This document shows, piece after piece, positions 34,109 to 46,091 of a stretch of DNA of 64,000 nt (the stretch's first letter is position 1; the number at the start of each line of letters is the position of its first letter). The notes under the pieces were generated by a model, which did no database searches, had not been told where the DNA came from, and saw only the letters and a program-made list of their open reading frames with translations. Position numbers and translations under genes: made by a program. The stretch comes from Rhizoclosmatium globosum (taxonomy: Eukaryota > Chytridiomycota > Chytridiomycetes > Chytridiales > Chytriomycetaceae). The stretch covers positions 124,001 through 188,000 of the forward strand of contig MCGO01000064.1 in NCBI GenBank assembly GCA_002104985.1, written 5' to 3'.

Positions 34109-35095
34109 ATGGGGTTTGGATTAAGGCCGGCTGGAAACGATGGGTACTGGGGGTAAGCATCGGCATCCTGAAGTCAAAGCGTAACTTAACTTAAACAGAC
34201 CCGTAACGAGCACGCTTGATTGGTGTGAAGAGAACTACGTCGTCAGCGAATTCCTTGGGGAATTCTGGAACTCGGTCTCGTGCTCATTTCATATCATCGC
34301 AAGCATCTGTGGAATAGTATGTTTGTACCGACTCGACGTCTCTGAAATGCGAGGATACGTTTCGTTTGCCAGTATAGCAGTGATTGGTCTTGGCTCATTC
34401 CTATTTCATGGATCTCTTTGGTAACCCGCATTGTGAAGTATAATGGCACTAATCATACTCAAGGTTTGAAGCGCAGATGATGGACGAGTTACCGATGGTT
34501 TTCGTGAGCTTCCTCATTCCATGTGATAACGTGTTAGTAATACTAAATCACCAACAGGGGATGTGCATCCAACTGTTTTGCATACTCACAATCTTTCCTT
34601 CTTCAAAACGACGGAATCACGTAATAATAGCCACCCTGTCCCTATTTGCGACAACGTTCACACTTCTTTATCTGTATTCCAAAAATCCATTATTCCACGA
34701 AGCTTGTTTTGGTCTACTCGTCGCTCTTACAGCCGTAGTCTTCCGTATCAAATCAAGTCATTGTCAAAGTCTGAGCCTGATACCAACGCGTGGCGGCTGT
34801 ACATGATATCTCTTCTCAGTTTTCTGGGTGGTGGGCTCTGTGGTTGTTTGAAAACACACACTGTGAAGCTTTGAGAGGGATCAGGAATCGCTTGGGATAT
34901 CCGTTACGTGTGGTTACAGAGTTTCATGCGTTATATTGGCATTTTGGTACGGTTCTGAGCGTATATTCCAGTAATTTACTCGTTTGTTACCTGAGAATAA
35001 AGGCGGCTGGGAAGGTTGCCGTGAATGTTAAGTGGAACTGGCATATATGTGGATGGTTGAGCAAGAATGAAAATGTAAAATCAAAACAATATTGA
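34109..35095 (+). CDS. Alkaline ceramidase, copy 1 (frame-broken)
   Basis: Same gene structure as the next gene: exons 34109-34152, 34199-34420, 34464-34503 and 34558 onward. Family motifs are PVTSTLDWCEENYVVSEF, GSFLFHGSLW, MMDELPMVF and FHALYWHFGTVLS; the Asp, His and Ser of these carry the zinc site of the ACER/CREST superfamily. The enzyme hydrolyses ceramide to sphingoid base and fatty acid in ER or Golgi membranes. Near 34750 and 34825-34850 the frame changes twice, so the segment between FRIK and FENTHCEALRG is not continuous. The zinc-site residues survive. The stop is at 35095, 65 bp before the next ATG. Confidence 0.72.
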
Positions 35096-35160
35096 GAATA
35101 AATCGTCAATAAAAGTTGTACTGCTGGTTGATCTTGGGGCGGGATATTTGGTTGTTGAAA

Positions 35161-36296
35161 ATGTCCCTCCATTCACTTCCAAAGGGCAACGATGGACACT
35201 GGGGGTGAATATCGCCTTTTATCATTCCTGAAGCATTGAATTTGGTCTCTTCCCTAAATGCAGACCCGTGACCAGTACAATTGACTGGTGCGAAGAGAAT
35301 TACGTTGTATCACCATACCTTGCCGAATTCCACAACTCTTTATCCTCGCTCTTCTATGTCGTAGCCATGATAAACGGAATAAGATACTTGAACGATATCG
35401 GCGTTAAGGAGTGGAGAGGGTATCTGGCCTTCTTGAGTACTGGCATAATTGGAGTTGGGAGCTTTCTCTTCCATGGCTCGCTGAAGTGAGTTCCCTAATC
35501 CACGCCACAGAATATCGGATTGAATTCACGCAATAGGTTTCGTAATCAGATGCTGGATGAGCTCCCGATGGTGTTTGTGAGTTGTGTTAGTTGGTTGAGA
35601 TATCCATTACAAACGATGAACGTGCAGGGGATCTGTATGCAACTGTATAACATGCTCCTTATATTTCCTGAGTCGTCAAAGTATTCTTCTATATATTTGG
35701 TTCTCTTGACGGTCTGCGCATCGTCAATCTGTATCGCCTACCTTGCTTATCCCGACCCCATGTTCCACGAAATAATGTTTGGTAGCTTGGTCGCATGGGT
35801 AACATTCTTGAATCCGTGGCAGATTTGGGGCATGACAAAAACCCATACTCATCTTCAAAAACGATTCCCTTCAATCTGGAGGCTGTACGCATTGGGTGTA
35901 TTGAGTTTCTTGGGCGCTTGGATATTTTGGATGATTGAGAACGCTAATTGCAAGCTATTACGGACCGTGAGGAACGAGTGGGGATTCCCTGTTTCGGTGC
36001 TGACCCAGTTCCACGCATTCTATTGGCATTTTGGAACTTGTCTGAGCGTGTTTGCAACAAATTTGAGGGTTGGATACTTGAGTGAGCTTGCAAAGGGACG
36101 AGATGACGTGTTTTTGAAGTTTTGGTTTATTTTCCCTTGGTTGGAGGTTGAAAAGGGGCAAGGAAAGGGTTCAAGAAACAGGCATAAAGTAAGACTCATT
36201 TCTATAATTGGACAACCGTCTGCCATTGTATTATTGGCGTATGGAAACCTACTTGACCACTATTCCATGAAGCCCTGCAACCCTTGGTTGGTTTGA
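35161..36296 (+). CDS. Alkaline ceramidase, copy 2 (intact)
   Basis: Four exons, 35161-35204, 35264-35485, 35537-35576 and 35628-36296; 324 residues in one frame. It carries GPVTSTIDWCEENYVVSPYL near the N-terminus, GSFLFHGSLK, MLDELPMVF, then FHAFYWHFGTCLS with the last two zinc histidines, and about seven hydrophobic spans as expected for ACER-type ceramidases. Intron positions are identical to copy 1, so the pair arose by duplication of an intron-containing gene. It probably controls ceramide and sphingoid-base levels in the ER or Golgi. The last 25 residues have no equivalent in copy 1; a short terminal intron starting at the GTAAGA near 36190 is possible. Confidence 0.85.
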
Positions 36297-36339
36297 ATTG
36301 GGAAGATCTCAGGTCACCATTTTCACTGAAATTGAACCA

Positions 36340-38439
36340 ATGCCGTCTTGCCGTCGCTGCCACGCAAAGAAGCTCAAGTGCAGTCCTGGAACCACGGAAC
36401 ATTCCTGTGCTAAATGCGAACAATTGGGGCTTCTCTGCGAATACCCCGTCAAATGGAAGGCGTGCATCCACTGCCACACTGCCAAGAAGAAGTGTGCCCA
36501 GGCCCCGAATTCACGATCCTGTCTTCGATGCATCGCATTGGCACTGGCCTGTTTTGCAAGGACAGAGGGCTCAGACGAGGCTCTGATCAATGAACTGGAA
36601 CAAACAACTGAGCACTCAAACGAAACCTTCTCGATTGAAAACAACCGAGCCAATCTATCGCCGATCGACAACATGGATGTGCCACATTCGTATCTCGGCC
36701 TCAGTGCAGCAAGGACATCTCCCTTCTATTCAATCTCAACATCAGCCCTGCAATCCTTTGTACCATCTCCAAACAAAAACTTGGACATCGAAGATCAAGA
36801 TCTGCTTCCGACTATTGAAGACTGGAAACTGGTGTTCAACTATCTCACAAAGAATGGCACGGTCTACCCACAAGCCGCGAGCTTCGACGCGGAAATCATG
36901 TTATCTAACTATTTTAATAAACCCGCTGAACTTCGGTTAGTGTTAAAATTCGATATTGCTGTATTAAATGACCACATTTTAGTTTAATTCTATGCTGCTG
37001 GGCGCTCTATCAAAATCAGAGAGATGAAGACTCTGCAATGAAATACTTCGATAGGGCAAGAAAGGCTTTGAGTCGAGCAACTCTAGCACCCTCGCTCGAT
37101 TTGCTGATTACATATAATCTAATATGTGACTTCGCGATAAGTACGTAATGTTTTTATGAAGAGAAGTACATATTAAATTACTCTTTGGTACAGCTCTAGG
37201 AAAGCCATACATTACCGAACAGTTCCTCCTCAATGCAATGAAAGTCATCAAGGCAATTCAATTAGATGTAGATCCAGATGACACACCAAGCCTCGAGCAT
37301 CTTACAGTTCGCCAAAAGGAAGAACGCCGCCGAGCTTTTTGGTACTGCTTTCGAAGCTACTTGTCGCTGTTGCACGTCTCGCCGAGCCATTCACAAGCTC
37401 CAATATCGTTTGATAAAGTCAAAGTTCCGGGCCAGGTGTATGATCCACTGCCAGTATTCTCCGAGTACGAAAAGACGTTGAAAGCACAACTGCAAATACT
37501 GGAAGTACTTGGCTTCATCAAAGAGATGTGGGCAATCCCACCCATTCATGCACACGACTTATTTTCATCGGTCGACTCGCTATCAATCATCAACTCGAAA
37601 ATCATGAGCTTAGCAGCCAATATAGACTCGCTTATTCCAAAGCATTTCTTGCTTTCTTTCGATGATCCGGAAGATACAAGTGTTCCGGAACAATTTCGCA
37701 TCATTTCTCAGACAGTGTCCAGTCAAGAAAATCTGTACTCTCTCAACATGTCATACCTCTCCAGCATTTCAATCCTATATCGACCTATCATGTTCCTCAC
37801 CGCTCTTCCGTCGTGTCGCCCTCAATTCTTAAGCCCTTCGCACCGAAATATTATCATTAACGCAACCAATACTGTCACGGAAATGGCTTTAAGAGTCGGA
37901 TGCTTATTCAAATTTGCCCACGCAATGATTCAAAACAACCAAAGCATTTCGAAAGAAGATGCCCACTTATTCGACGTCTTTTATGCAACCTACGAAGTCT
38001 TTGAATCATTTGTTTGTGGATGGTTTTGCAATTGTCGGATGGATCCTGCGTGGCTGCCCTACCTTCGATATGGCGAGACAAACACACCTGAATTGAGGTT
38101 TCGGATAAGGTACCTGCTGGATTCATATGCCAATGTCGCAGTTTATCAAACAACGATTCCTTTGAGGAAAACGATGTATGCAATGTTGGACGAGATGGAG
38201 GAGGTAGCGAGACGGGTAAGAGACGACCAGTTTCTGGCGGAGATGAGATTGGCGAGATGGATCTTGTTGAACTGAAAATGATCTATCCGTATTTGCAAAA
38301 TAGGGAAGAGAAGGAGAAGACGGTTAAAAGTGAGCCATATTGTTTCTTGGGATTGCTCGGAATGGATGTAGGTAGTAAGCTACGGTGGAAAGGGAGAAGC
38401 GAGGATTCCTGGAGGCTATTTTGGAAAATGAATGCATAG
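36340..38439 (+). CDS. Twin Zn2Cys6 transcription factor, array member 1 (intact)
   Basis: Exons 36340-36935, 36983-37140, 37194-38215 and 38257-38439 give 652 residues. Two complete binuclear clusters follow each other: Cys 4, 7, 14, 23, 26, 33 (C-x2-C-x6-C-x8-C-x2-C-x6-C) and Cys 42, 45, 52, 61, 64, 71 with the same spacing. After a Ser-rich linker comes an all-helical middle region of the fungal Zn-cluster type (VDPDDTPSLEHLTVRQKEER, RRAFWYCFRSYLSLLHVSP, SSISILYRPIMFLTALPSC). It ends with the array-wide C-terminal motif (GRSEDSWRLFWKMNA). The last intron is only 41 nt; without it the protein would stop at 38275 and lose that motif. Expected: nuclear DNA-binding regulator. Its start is 43 bp from the ceramidase stop. 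The best-preserved member together with the one at 48316. Confidence 0.85.
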
Positions 38440-38886
38440 AATCTAGTGCTACAGAAGCAATATATTTAAGTTGATGTAAATTTCTATATTTTCAGAACTT
38501 TCCCATAGCTAATTAAATGACACACATTTCAATCAGACTTGCTCATACTGCGTGAAAATTCTGGACAACTGAAAATAAATGATTTTGGGTCTACTAGGCA
38601 TCCAGACAAGTATTTGATAAGGTTTTTTACTTTATTCCTATTTTTAAGTTGAAGTTACTTCTCCTTCTTTCACCGTTGAAAAGAGGGAAAGGGTTCAAGA
38701 AAGGGAAATCAGCATGCACCCTTTCACGTTTATGATCACAGAACAGATCGACTATTTGAGACATAGTTGTTGACATCACATGAAACAAATGTACAAATTA
38801 AGCAAATTGCAATGTCTTAGGTAACGTATGCCTTAGCTGCTACGTCTACTTCTGGCCTGATACAATTTTTAAATTGAATTGAGGTG
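38440..38886. other. Intergenic region between array members 1 and 2
   Basis: 447 bp, AT-rich, no coding-like frame. It holds the 3' region of member 1 and the upstream region of member 2. No repeat or motif stands out. Confidence 0.4.
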
Positions 38887-40983
38887 ATGCCATCTTGCCT
38901 CCGCTGCAACGCCAAGAAGATCAAGTGCAGTCCTGGCACAGTTGAATCTTCTTGCGCCAAATGTGAACAAGCAGGAGAACTCTGTGAGTACGGCCCTTTC
39001 AAATGGAAGTCATGTCTACACTGTCACAACGCCAAAAAGAAGTGTGCCCAAGCCCCAGACGGAAGATCTTGTATTCGATGCATCAATTTGACTCTAGCTT
39101 GCATCCCAAGAACAGAGGGTTCCAACCAAGGTGCCATTCCACCACAATTGACTGGGTCTGAGTCGAACTCAGATGGGGCTTTCAACTCAATTGACAACGA
39201 GTTGGCTGAACTGACAACGATTTACAGTATGGAAATGCCGCATTCGTATCTTGGTCTCAATGTTGCAAGGACTTCTCCCTTTGTTTGCTTCACTGGCACA
39301 GGCCACGTCCAGCACCCTTCTTTTGTACCAACCAATGAGTGCGACATCGAAGATCCAGATCTGCTACCAACATATGCTGACTGGGAACTGGTGTTCAATT
39401 TATCTCACAAAAGATGGTACCGTATATCCACAAGCAGCGAGCTTCGATGCCGAAGCCATCTTATCGAACTATTTTCATAAACCTGCCGAACTTCGGTAAG
39501 TACGATTTTACAATCTATTGATAGTGGTTCACCTTGTGATAGCTTAATTTTATGCTGTTGGGCACTCTATCAAAACAAGAACGATGAAGACTCAGCCATG
39601 GCATACTTTGACAGAGCAAGAAAGGCTTTATCTCGTGCGGATTTGACACCGTCACTGGACCTGCTCATTATGTATAACCTCATTTGTGATTTGCTATGTA
39701 GAGTCTTAGCTTGATGATAAATAATGATTGTCTTGGTACAGCATTAGGAAAACCATATATTACTGAGCAGTTTCTACTCAATGCAATCCACGTAATTAAA
39801 GAGATTCAATTGGATGTAGATCCGGATGACACTCCAGGCCTCGAGCACCTTACAGTTCGCCAAAAGGAAGAACGTCGCCGCGCTTTCTGGTACTGCTTTC
39901 GAAGCTACTTGTCGCTTTTGCATGTCTCGCCGAATCATTCACAAGCTCAGATCTCTTTTGATAAAGTCAAAGTTCCGAGCCAAGTTTATGCACCACATCC
40001 ATTATTTTCCGAGTACGAAAAATCCTTGAAAGTCCAGCTGCAAATTATGGAAGTGATTGGTTCCATCAAAGAAAAGTGGTCAAATCCCCCACACCGCGCG
40101 TTCGAGAAATTCTCAACGGGGAACTTTTTATCAATTATCAGTTCTGAAACCAAGAATCTAGCATTGAGTGTTGATGCTGCAATCCCTACAAATCACCTAC
40201 TTTTGTTTGAGAATCCCGAAGAAATCAGTATGTCAGAGCAAATTCGATTCATTTCTCAAACTTTGTCAAGTCAAGAGAATCTATGCTCTTTGACCATGTA
40301 TTATCTTTCAAGTGTTTGCATGGTATATCGGCCAATCATGTTTCTACTTCTCTTCCATCATTCCGTCCAAAGTTTTTAAGCAATGCGGATCGAAACATCA
40401 TTCTGTACGCACTGAATTTAGTCGCCGATACGGCAATTCGAATTGGCGTATTATTTGAGTTTGCACACAAAGTGCTCACGGTTTTACGGATGTCTCAAAG
40501 AGAGACGCTCACCATTTGATGTATTCTATGCGACGAACGAAGCCTTAGAAGCGTTTCTATGCGTTTGGTTTATTTGTTGCCGAACGCATGAGGATTGGGC
40601 CATTTTGTAAACATCAAGAACCTTAATTCATTTGAGAGAAGACTTCGGATGCGGTATTTACTTGATTCGCACCAAAACGTCGCGGTATATACAACTGTGG
40701 TTCCATTGCGCAAAACCATGTACGCAATGTTGGATGAGATGGAGGAGGTAGGAGGACGGGTAAGAGACGGCCAATTTCTGGTGGAGAAGAGATTGGCGAG
40801 ATGGATCTTGTGGAACTGAAGATGATTTATCCATATTTACAAGGGAAAGAAGAGAAGGAGAAAACAGTTATAAGCGAGCCTTATTGTTTCTTGGGCTTGC
40901 TAGGAATGGACGTTGGAGGCACGTTACATTGGAAAGGAAGAAGTGAGGATTCCTGGAGGCTATTTTGGAAGATGAATGCATAA
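38887..40983 (+). pseudogene. Twin Zn2Cys6 factor, array member 2 (multiple frame breaks)
   Basis: Close paralogue of member 1 in tandem orientation with the same introns. Both Cys clusters are intact (MPSCLRCNAKKIKCSPG..., then CLHCHNAKKKCAQAPDG...). Breaks follow: one extra T near 39402 (LVFN then out of frame, where member 1 reads LVFNYLTKNGTV), one missing base near 40345 in the LYRPIMFL segment, one near 40500, and one with a stop near 40610. The C-terminal end is recognisable (GRSEDSWRLFWKMNA) and the 41-nt intron site before it is conserved. As read it would yield only an N-terminal DNA-binding fragment of about 195 residues. Pseudogene, or a gene with several sequence errors. Confidence 0.75.
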
Positions 40984-41715
40984 CTTCTGCAAATCGTCTC
41001 TCTTTTCTTTTCTTTCTCTCCATTTTTAGTTTATCGAATTTGATGCTCGTGTCACTTTCATCTGAAGTAGCACCGCCTTCGCAGGTCACATCCACTGACG
41101 CCCTTCTCTTTCTCAATGGCGATAATGTGGGAACAGTGACACATGTTTCTGCGGAGGCGGGCGGGTGCTTATCCAAGTGGCCGGTGCGTTGTTGTTTGAG
41201 CTGCCTCTCATCACACCATTAAACCATTCATTAAACCATTAAACCAGATAAGTGGTGGACATTTGAATCAGTGTGCGAGGAAGCAGAGCCAGTGCGAATG
41301 AGGTTTGATAGCCTTTACCCAAACCAACAAACTAATCGATTCAAACAAAGGTTTCCCTCGCAACCCAAACGTCCTTTGCCACCCTCAAAAACTTTCTTCT
41401 TCTGCCTCAACCTTCTTCTTTCGCATTTGAAGGCGCCCTTCTCGCTGGTCGCCTCTTTTCAAATCAGAAACGTCGATGCTTTTGCGCCGTTAAAAGTCGC
41501 GCCGCCGTGGCCGCTGCGCCCGGTCGTCCAATCAAATTTGACTCCGAATCAACTGGATCCAATTCTGAGGCAACGGCGGGTTTCGGTACACGTCGGCGGT
41601 CAGGTGCTTCCCTCGCACTCCTCTGCTTCACAACCTCCCATTCAATGCCGGCTGTCCACGCAACAACCCAAACCACAAACTGGCTCTTGGATTTTCTCCA
41701 ACTCCTCTGAAACCG
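40984..41715. other. Upstream region of the GATA-finger gene
   Basis: About 730 bp. The first 290 hold nothing recognisable apart from a run of CATTAAACCATTAAACC-type short direct repeats near 41215-41245. From about 41470 the sequence becomes coding-like (Ser/Gly-rich, for example APGRPIKFDSESTGSNSEAT), so the GATA gene may begin further upstream than the ATG at 41716. Confidence 0.35.
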
Positions 41716-43488
41716 ATGCCTCAAAACGAGGAACCAGAATCGTTGAAACTGGAATCTTCAGAATCACTCATTCCTTCAACCGATGCTCTACCTGGTTCTT
41801 CTGCTTCTTCTTCTACTTTACAGCCCTCTCAGTCTCGTAAACGTCCTCGAACCCTCGCTTCAGCTTCAGCTTCTTCCTCGGCTCCCTCCACCGACTTACT
41901 ATCACACCCAACCACTCACAAGCTGACGCGTCTTCTGTCATTTCTCACCCCCCACCTTCAAAGAAAAAGAAGCCGTCTTCATCAAAGCCTTCGTATTCCG
42001 ATACTACCAATCAACATCAACAATACCAATCCCGTAAAAAGAGTGTTTCTTCATCCTCATCAACATCTTCCACCGACTCTCTAGCTCCCATTCCGCTGGA
42101 TTCTTTGGATTCTTCCATGTATTCTGCCCCTCCGCCATCTGTCTTGCCTATTCCTTACCAATTCCAATCTTGGATATTCCTTCCCTCCACTTCCCACAGC
42201 CTCTCTTCTTCTTCGTCTTCTGCGTCGATCGCTCTCAAGGAAAGAGAAAAAGAAAAAGAAAAGGAAGAGAAAGAGTTGAAGGAGAAGGACGAAAGGGAAC
42301 GTGAAATGGTTCGAATGCGTGAAGCATGGAGGCGAAGAAGGGATGGAAAGAATTGAAAGGGAGGAAGAAAAAGAGAGATATGAAAGAGAGGAAAGAGAGA
42401 GACAAGAGGTGCCTAAAGGAGAGAGAATTGATGGAGAGGGAGTTGAGAGAGAAACAAGAAAAGGAGAGATTGGAACAAGAAAAGCTGTTGAAGAACGACA
42501 ACGAGTAGAGGAACAAGAAAGACGTTCCAAAGAGGAAGCTCAGGCATTGGCGAAAGCGGAGGCCGAACGGTTAGCAATGTTGGAAACGGTTTTGAGTGAA
42601 GTAGTTGACCGGGCCGTGAACGAGGCAACGGTTAAACTCACCGCTGAAATGTCCCTGAAATACCGTCGTTGCGCTCGAAGCAGTCAACTTGCTGAGATGG
42701 CAGGAAATGGGCAAGTCAATGAAGCACATCAACTGCAGGAGCCACAAGACGTGGAAATGGGCGAATCTCAACAGTCGGAAGCTATCATCGCGGAATCGAC
42801 GCCGATATCTGATATTCCTGTTGCCTACGAAGCCATGGTTGTTGACAACGTGCCTGAATTTCTGAAGAATCACAGTCACTACTGTTGCAAACTGAACCTC
42901 TCCCGATGAACGATCCTCCAGTGCAAGTTGAAACGGAAGCTCCAGCTTTGCAAGCGGATGCTTCCATCCAGGAACCACATTCGTACCATCAATCGGAAGC
43001 CATTACGTTGATCGAACCAAATCAACTTGGCGAACAGCAACAATCTGTCATTGAAACGTCTTCACTGAATCATGTACAACAACTACAACAATTTATCCAC
43101 GAATCTTCCACTGTCGAACCTCTGGAATCAACACTCGAAGAAGGCGAAATGCCAGAACCTCCAAAACCTCCACAAGTACCGACTACTGCCACGGTACCTA
43201 CATCTTCCACATCCGCGAGACCCCGTCGCAGTGCCGGAACATCCCGTCCACGCAGCAACTCGATTCCACAGTCAGATGTGAGCGATGCAGACCCCCTGAA
43301 ATCCATGACGGAAGAAGGAGACAAGAATGTGTGACGTGCGGTGCAACGAACACGCCAATGTGGAGCGTGGGCCATTAGGTAAGAGTGTGAGAGTTTTTTG
43401 TGTCTTAAGCTCTAACGGCTTGCTTCTCAGGTGCTGGAACGCTTTGCAATGCTGTGGTGTGAAATGGAGTAAAAAAGGGGCGAAATAA
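41716..43488 (+). CDS. GATA-type zinc finger protein with charged coiled coil (frame-broken)
   Basis: A Ser/Pro-rich N-terminus (ATG 41716) leads into a long Glu/Lys/Arg helix (KEREKEKEKEEKELKEKDER, later EERQRVEEQERRSKEEAQAL), then an acidic Gln-rich linker and a C-terminal zinc finger. The finger reads CVTCGATNTPMWSVGP...TLCNA(C)GVKW: C-x2-C, 18 residues, C-x2-C, the spacing of fungal type IVb GATA fingers such as the WC-2 group. It is split by an intron near 43380-43430 (TTAG|GTAAGA to CTCAG). A CERC pair sits just upstream. One-base changes are needed near 41930, 42355, 42510, 43275, 43375 and 43450. Likely a DNA-binding regulator. The finger residues are preserved across breaks. Confidence 0.55.
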
Positions 43489-43580
43489 AATCTATACTTT
43501 GTCTTTTCACAAAACAGTCACGAACCTTCTTGGCTTGGAGCTCCCCGATTTCTGAAGAAGAAAACTATGAGACCATCCTC

Positions 43581-44192
43581 ATGAAAACATGTCGTACAGA
43601 CCATCGACGGTGCACACCGGATCCAGAGCATACAAAACCATGCGAACAATGTTTACGGTATGGAAGGGCGTGCCAGTACGATGGAGGCCTTCCTTTTCCA
43701 CCACATAGGAAACTTGCTCCTTGTGTAAGACGGCTAACCGGAAGTGTGTCGCTGGAACAGGCGATAAACCGTGCAACCGCTGTATACGTATGGGTACACA
43801 GTGCTCCTACCTCGATTTCAGCGGCGTAATCACATCCACCATCAATTCAAATGCAGTTGCCCCAGCCATCATCCCTTCCCTTAAAATTGATGACTCTTTG
43901 CCAAACTTTCAAAGAGCCGAGGGTGGACCCTTACGTGACCCATTTGACAATCGTCTCAGCAGCATTAGAGATTCAAGAAGTTCAGTAACGCAATGTATTG
44001 GACCTCTTCATCAAGAATTTGGATTTTTCTTTTGAATCGCTTGAAGTGGAGGATCCGATTTACGGGCAACTCAGTCTTTCGCCAACGTGTAGTGGGTGGA
44101 ATAGAGTGAAGATTCTGGGTTATTGTTTGGGGAGACGTTTGTACAATAATTATATGAGTTTGGAATGCTTAGAGGGCTATGTAATATATTGA
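43581..44192 (+). pseudogene. Twin Zn2Cys6 factor, truncated relic
   Basis: A 5' fragment of an array gene. It starts MKTCRTDHRRCTPDP, where intact relatives read KTSCLPCHT...; nine bases are missing, so the first Cys of cluster 1 is lost. A one-base deletion in the A-run of AGGAAACTTGC (43713-43723) throws cluster 2 out of frame (it continues as CKTANRKCVAGTGDKPC). A last similarity to relatives is MDLFIKNLDFSFESLEVED. Nothing downstream of about 44190 resembles the middle or C-terminal parts. Clearly a dead copy, facing array member 3 tail to tail. Confidence 0.75.
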
Positions 44193-44208
44193 AATGAGTC
44201 CCAGCTAT

Positions 44209-46019
44209 TTACGCCATCATTTTCCAAAATAGAGTCCACGACTCTTCACTCCTCCCTTTCCACAACAATTTACCCCCAACATCCAATCCGAGCAACCCTA
44301 AATAACAGCATGGCTCTTTTAAATACTCACCTCCTCGATTACCATTCAAAAACGGGTATTCTTTTGGAAGCTCAACCAACTCCTTATCCCATCCCACTTC
44401 GAGATTACTATTAAAAGGCCTTCTCTTCCCTGTCCTCGCGACTTGTTCCATTTCTTCAAGCATGGCGTACATTGTCTTCCGTAAAGGAACAGTCGTTTGG
44501 TACACGGGTCTGTCTGAGTATGAATCCAACAAGAAACGTAAACGTGCTCTCAAGGCTGGTGTATTCCTATGTCCAGCGGGAACAAGTGGTAACCAATCCG
44601 GATGCATTCGACACGCAAAAAACCACGCGCATACAAAGGACTCAAAGGCTGGGTATACGGCGTAAAGAGTCAAAAGAACGTCTGTCTTGGGACCAGGTTT
44701 CGGTTTTCACCGTTGTCATTCCGAATGCGAATTTGAATAAAACTCCGCTTTTGATTGTTGCTTCTGAAACTTGTTTGATCGCGTGTAATATGATGTTTCT
44801 GGATTCTGGTGTAAGGTTTTGAGGGCGATGTGATGGTAGGCCGGTGAGAATACGATGGTCGGTATAAGACTGAAATACTCGCAAGTTGGGTCATGGTGAG
44901 AAGGCAGAGATTTTCTTGGGCTGCTAGGGTTTGAGAAATGAAGCGAGTGTGTTCTTCTGGGCTGATAATTTCCACATCGTCAAACGTCAGTAGGAACGCT
45001 GGATCGATGGTTGAGTGCATCTTCGTCATTTGATTGCTGAGATGATGACATATTGCTGGTAAATCGAAGTTGTACGGCGGGGCTGACCACGATTGCTTGA
45101 TGTGACCAATCAATTTCCAAAGATCAAGCTGTGGCTTCAACGTCTTCTCAAACTCAGAAAAGATAGGGATTCCATGAATATAAACCTGCGAAGGCAATTT
45201 CATTCGATGAAATGAGAGCGGAACGTTGGTATGACTTGGCGAAATGTGCAAGAGAGACATAAAGCTTTTGTAGCAGACCCAGAAGGCCCGACGGAACGCT
45301 TCTTTTTCGCGATCAGACAAAAAATTCAGGTTCAATGAATCATCTGGATCCACATCCAGGTTAAGCTGGATGATAACTTCTGTTGCCTTGAGGACAAATG
45401 CTCTGTAATGTACGGATTCCCGAATTCAAAATCTTGTCATCAAAAGATTTGATGAACGAAAAAAAGAGACGTACTGATTGCAAATTCGCAGACAAGGTTG
45501 TATGTTATGAGTAAATCGAGAGACGCGATCAATGAAGACCGATCAAGGCACGTTTTGCTCGAGAAAAGTAGTCAAGGGCCGTTGATTCGTTCTGTTGATC
45601 ATACAGAGCCCAACAACATAAAATCAAGCTAAAAATTTACGTTAGGTGGGGTTCTTCTTATCTCGACATCACATAGGCAGAAGCAGGATCGAGATCCGAT
45701 TGTTGACTATTAAATGGAAATGCAAGGGCATAGTTTAAAGTTGGTTGTGGAGCCTGGTGAAGTCCTGGATCGCCACCGATTGCACTTCGAAGGAACACAC
45801 TTTCCCAGCTTTACGACAGGTGAGGCATGAAATGCAGTTCTCGTCTCGGGTGCACTGGACTTTGGAGTGGTGGCAGTTGGTGCAAGCGTGTGGCCGATCT
45901 GGATACTCACACACGTTGTTGCGTTCGTAACAGCGTTCGCAAGGTCCATAGCCAGAGCTTCGAATGCACTTTTTACGGGACTTGTTGCATTGGAGGCATG
46001 CAATTGATGTTCGAGTCAT
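44209..46019 (-). pseudogene. Twin Zn2Cys6 factor, array member 3 (inverted, deleted linker, frame breaks)
   Basis: The only array member on the minus strand. ATG at 46019; both clusters complete (CLQCNKSRKKC..., CTNCHHSKVQC...). The reading frame then stops at 45735. Only about 90 bp separate it from the second-exon homologue (LILCCWALYDQQNESTAL), against about 450 bp of linker in member 1, so most of the linker exon is deleted. Further frame changes fall near 45560, 44855 and 44665. The 3' part is well kept: VDPDDSLNLNFLSDREKEAF, TVPLRKTMYAMLEEMEQVAR and GRSEESWTLFWKMMA. As read it could give only a 95-residue DNA-binding peptide. Confidence 0.75.
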
Positions 46020-46091
46020 TTGAGTGATTTTGAGTAGACTTTCCTGAGACTTTCCAGTTTCTCCTATTAATTGATTAAAATTGCATGACGA
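46020..46091. promoter_or_regulatory. Divergent upstream region of array members 3 and 4
   Basis: 72 bp between two head-to-head start codons. AT-rich with a short TTAATTGATTAA palindrome near 46067-46078. No other signal is visible. Confidence 0.3.

Noticed and set aside
41215..41245. ATTAAACC direct repeats as a telomere-like or mobile-element end
   Set aside because: Only three imperfect copies with no inverted partner, target duplication or transposase nearby.
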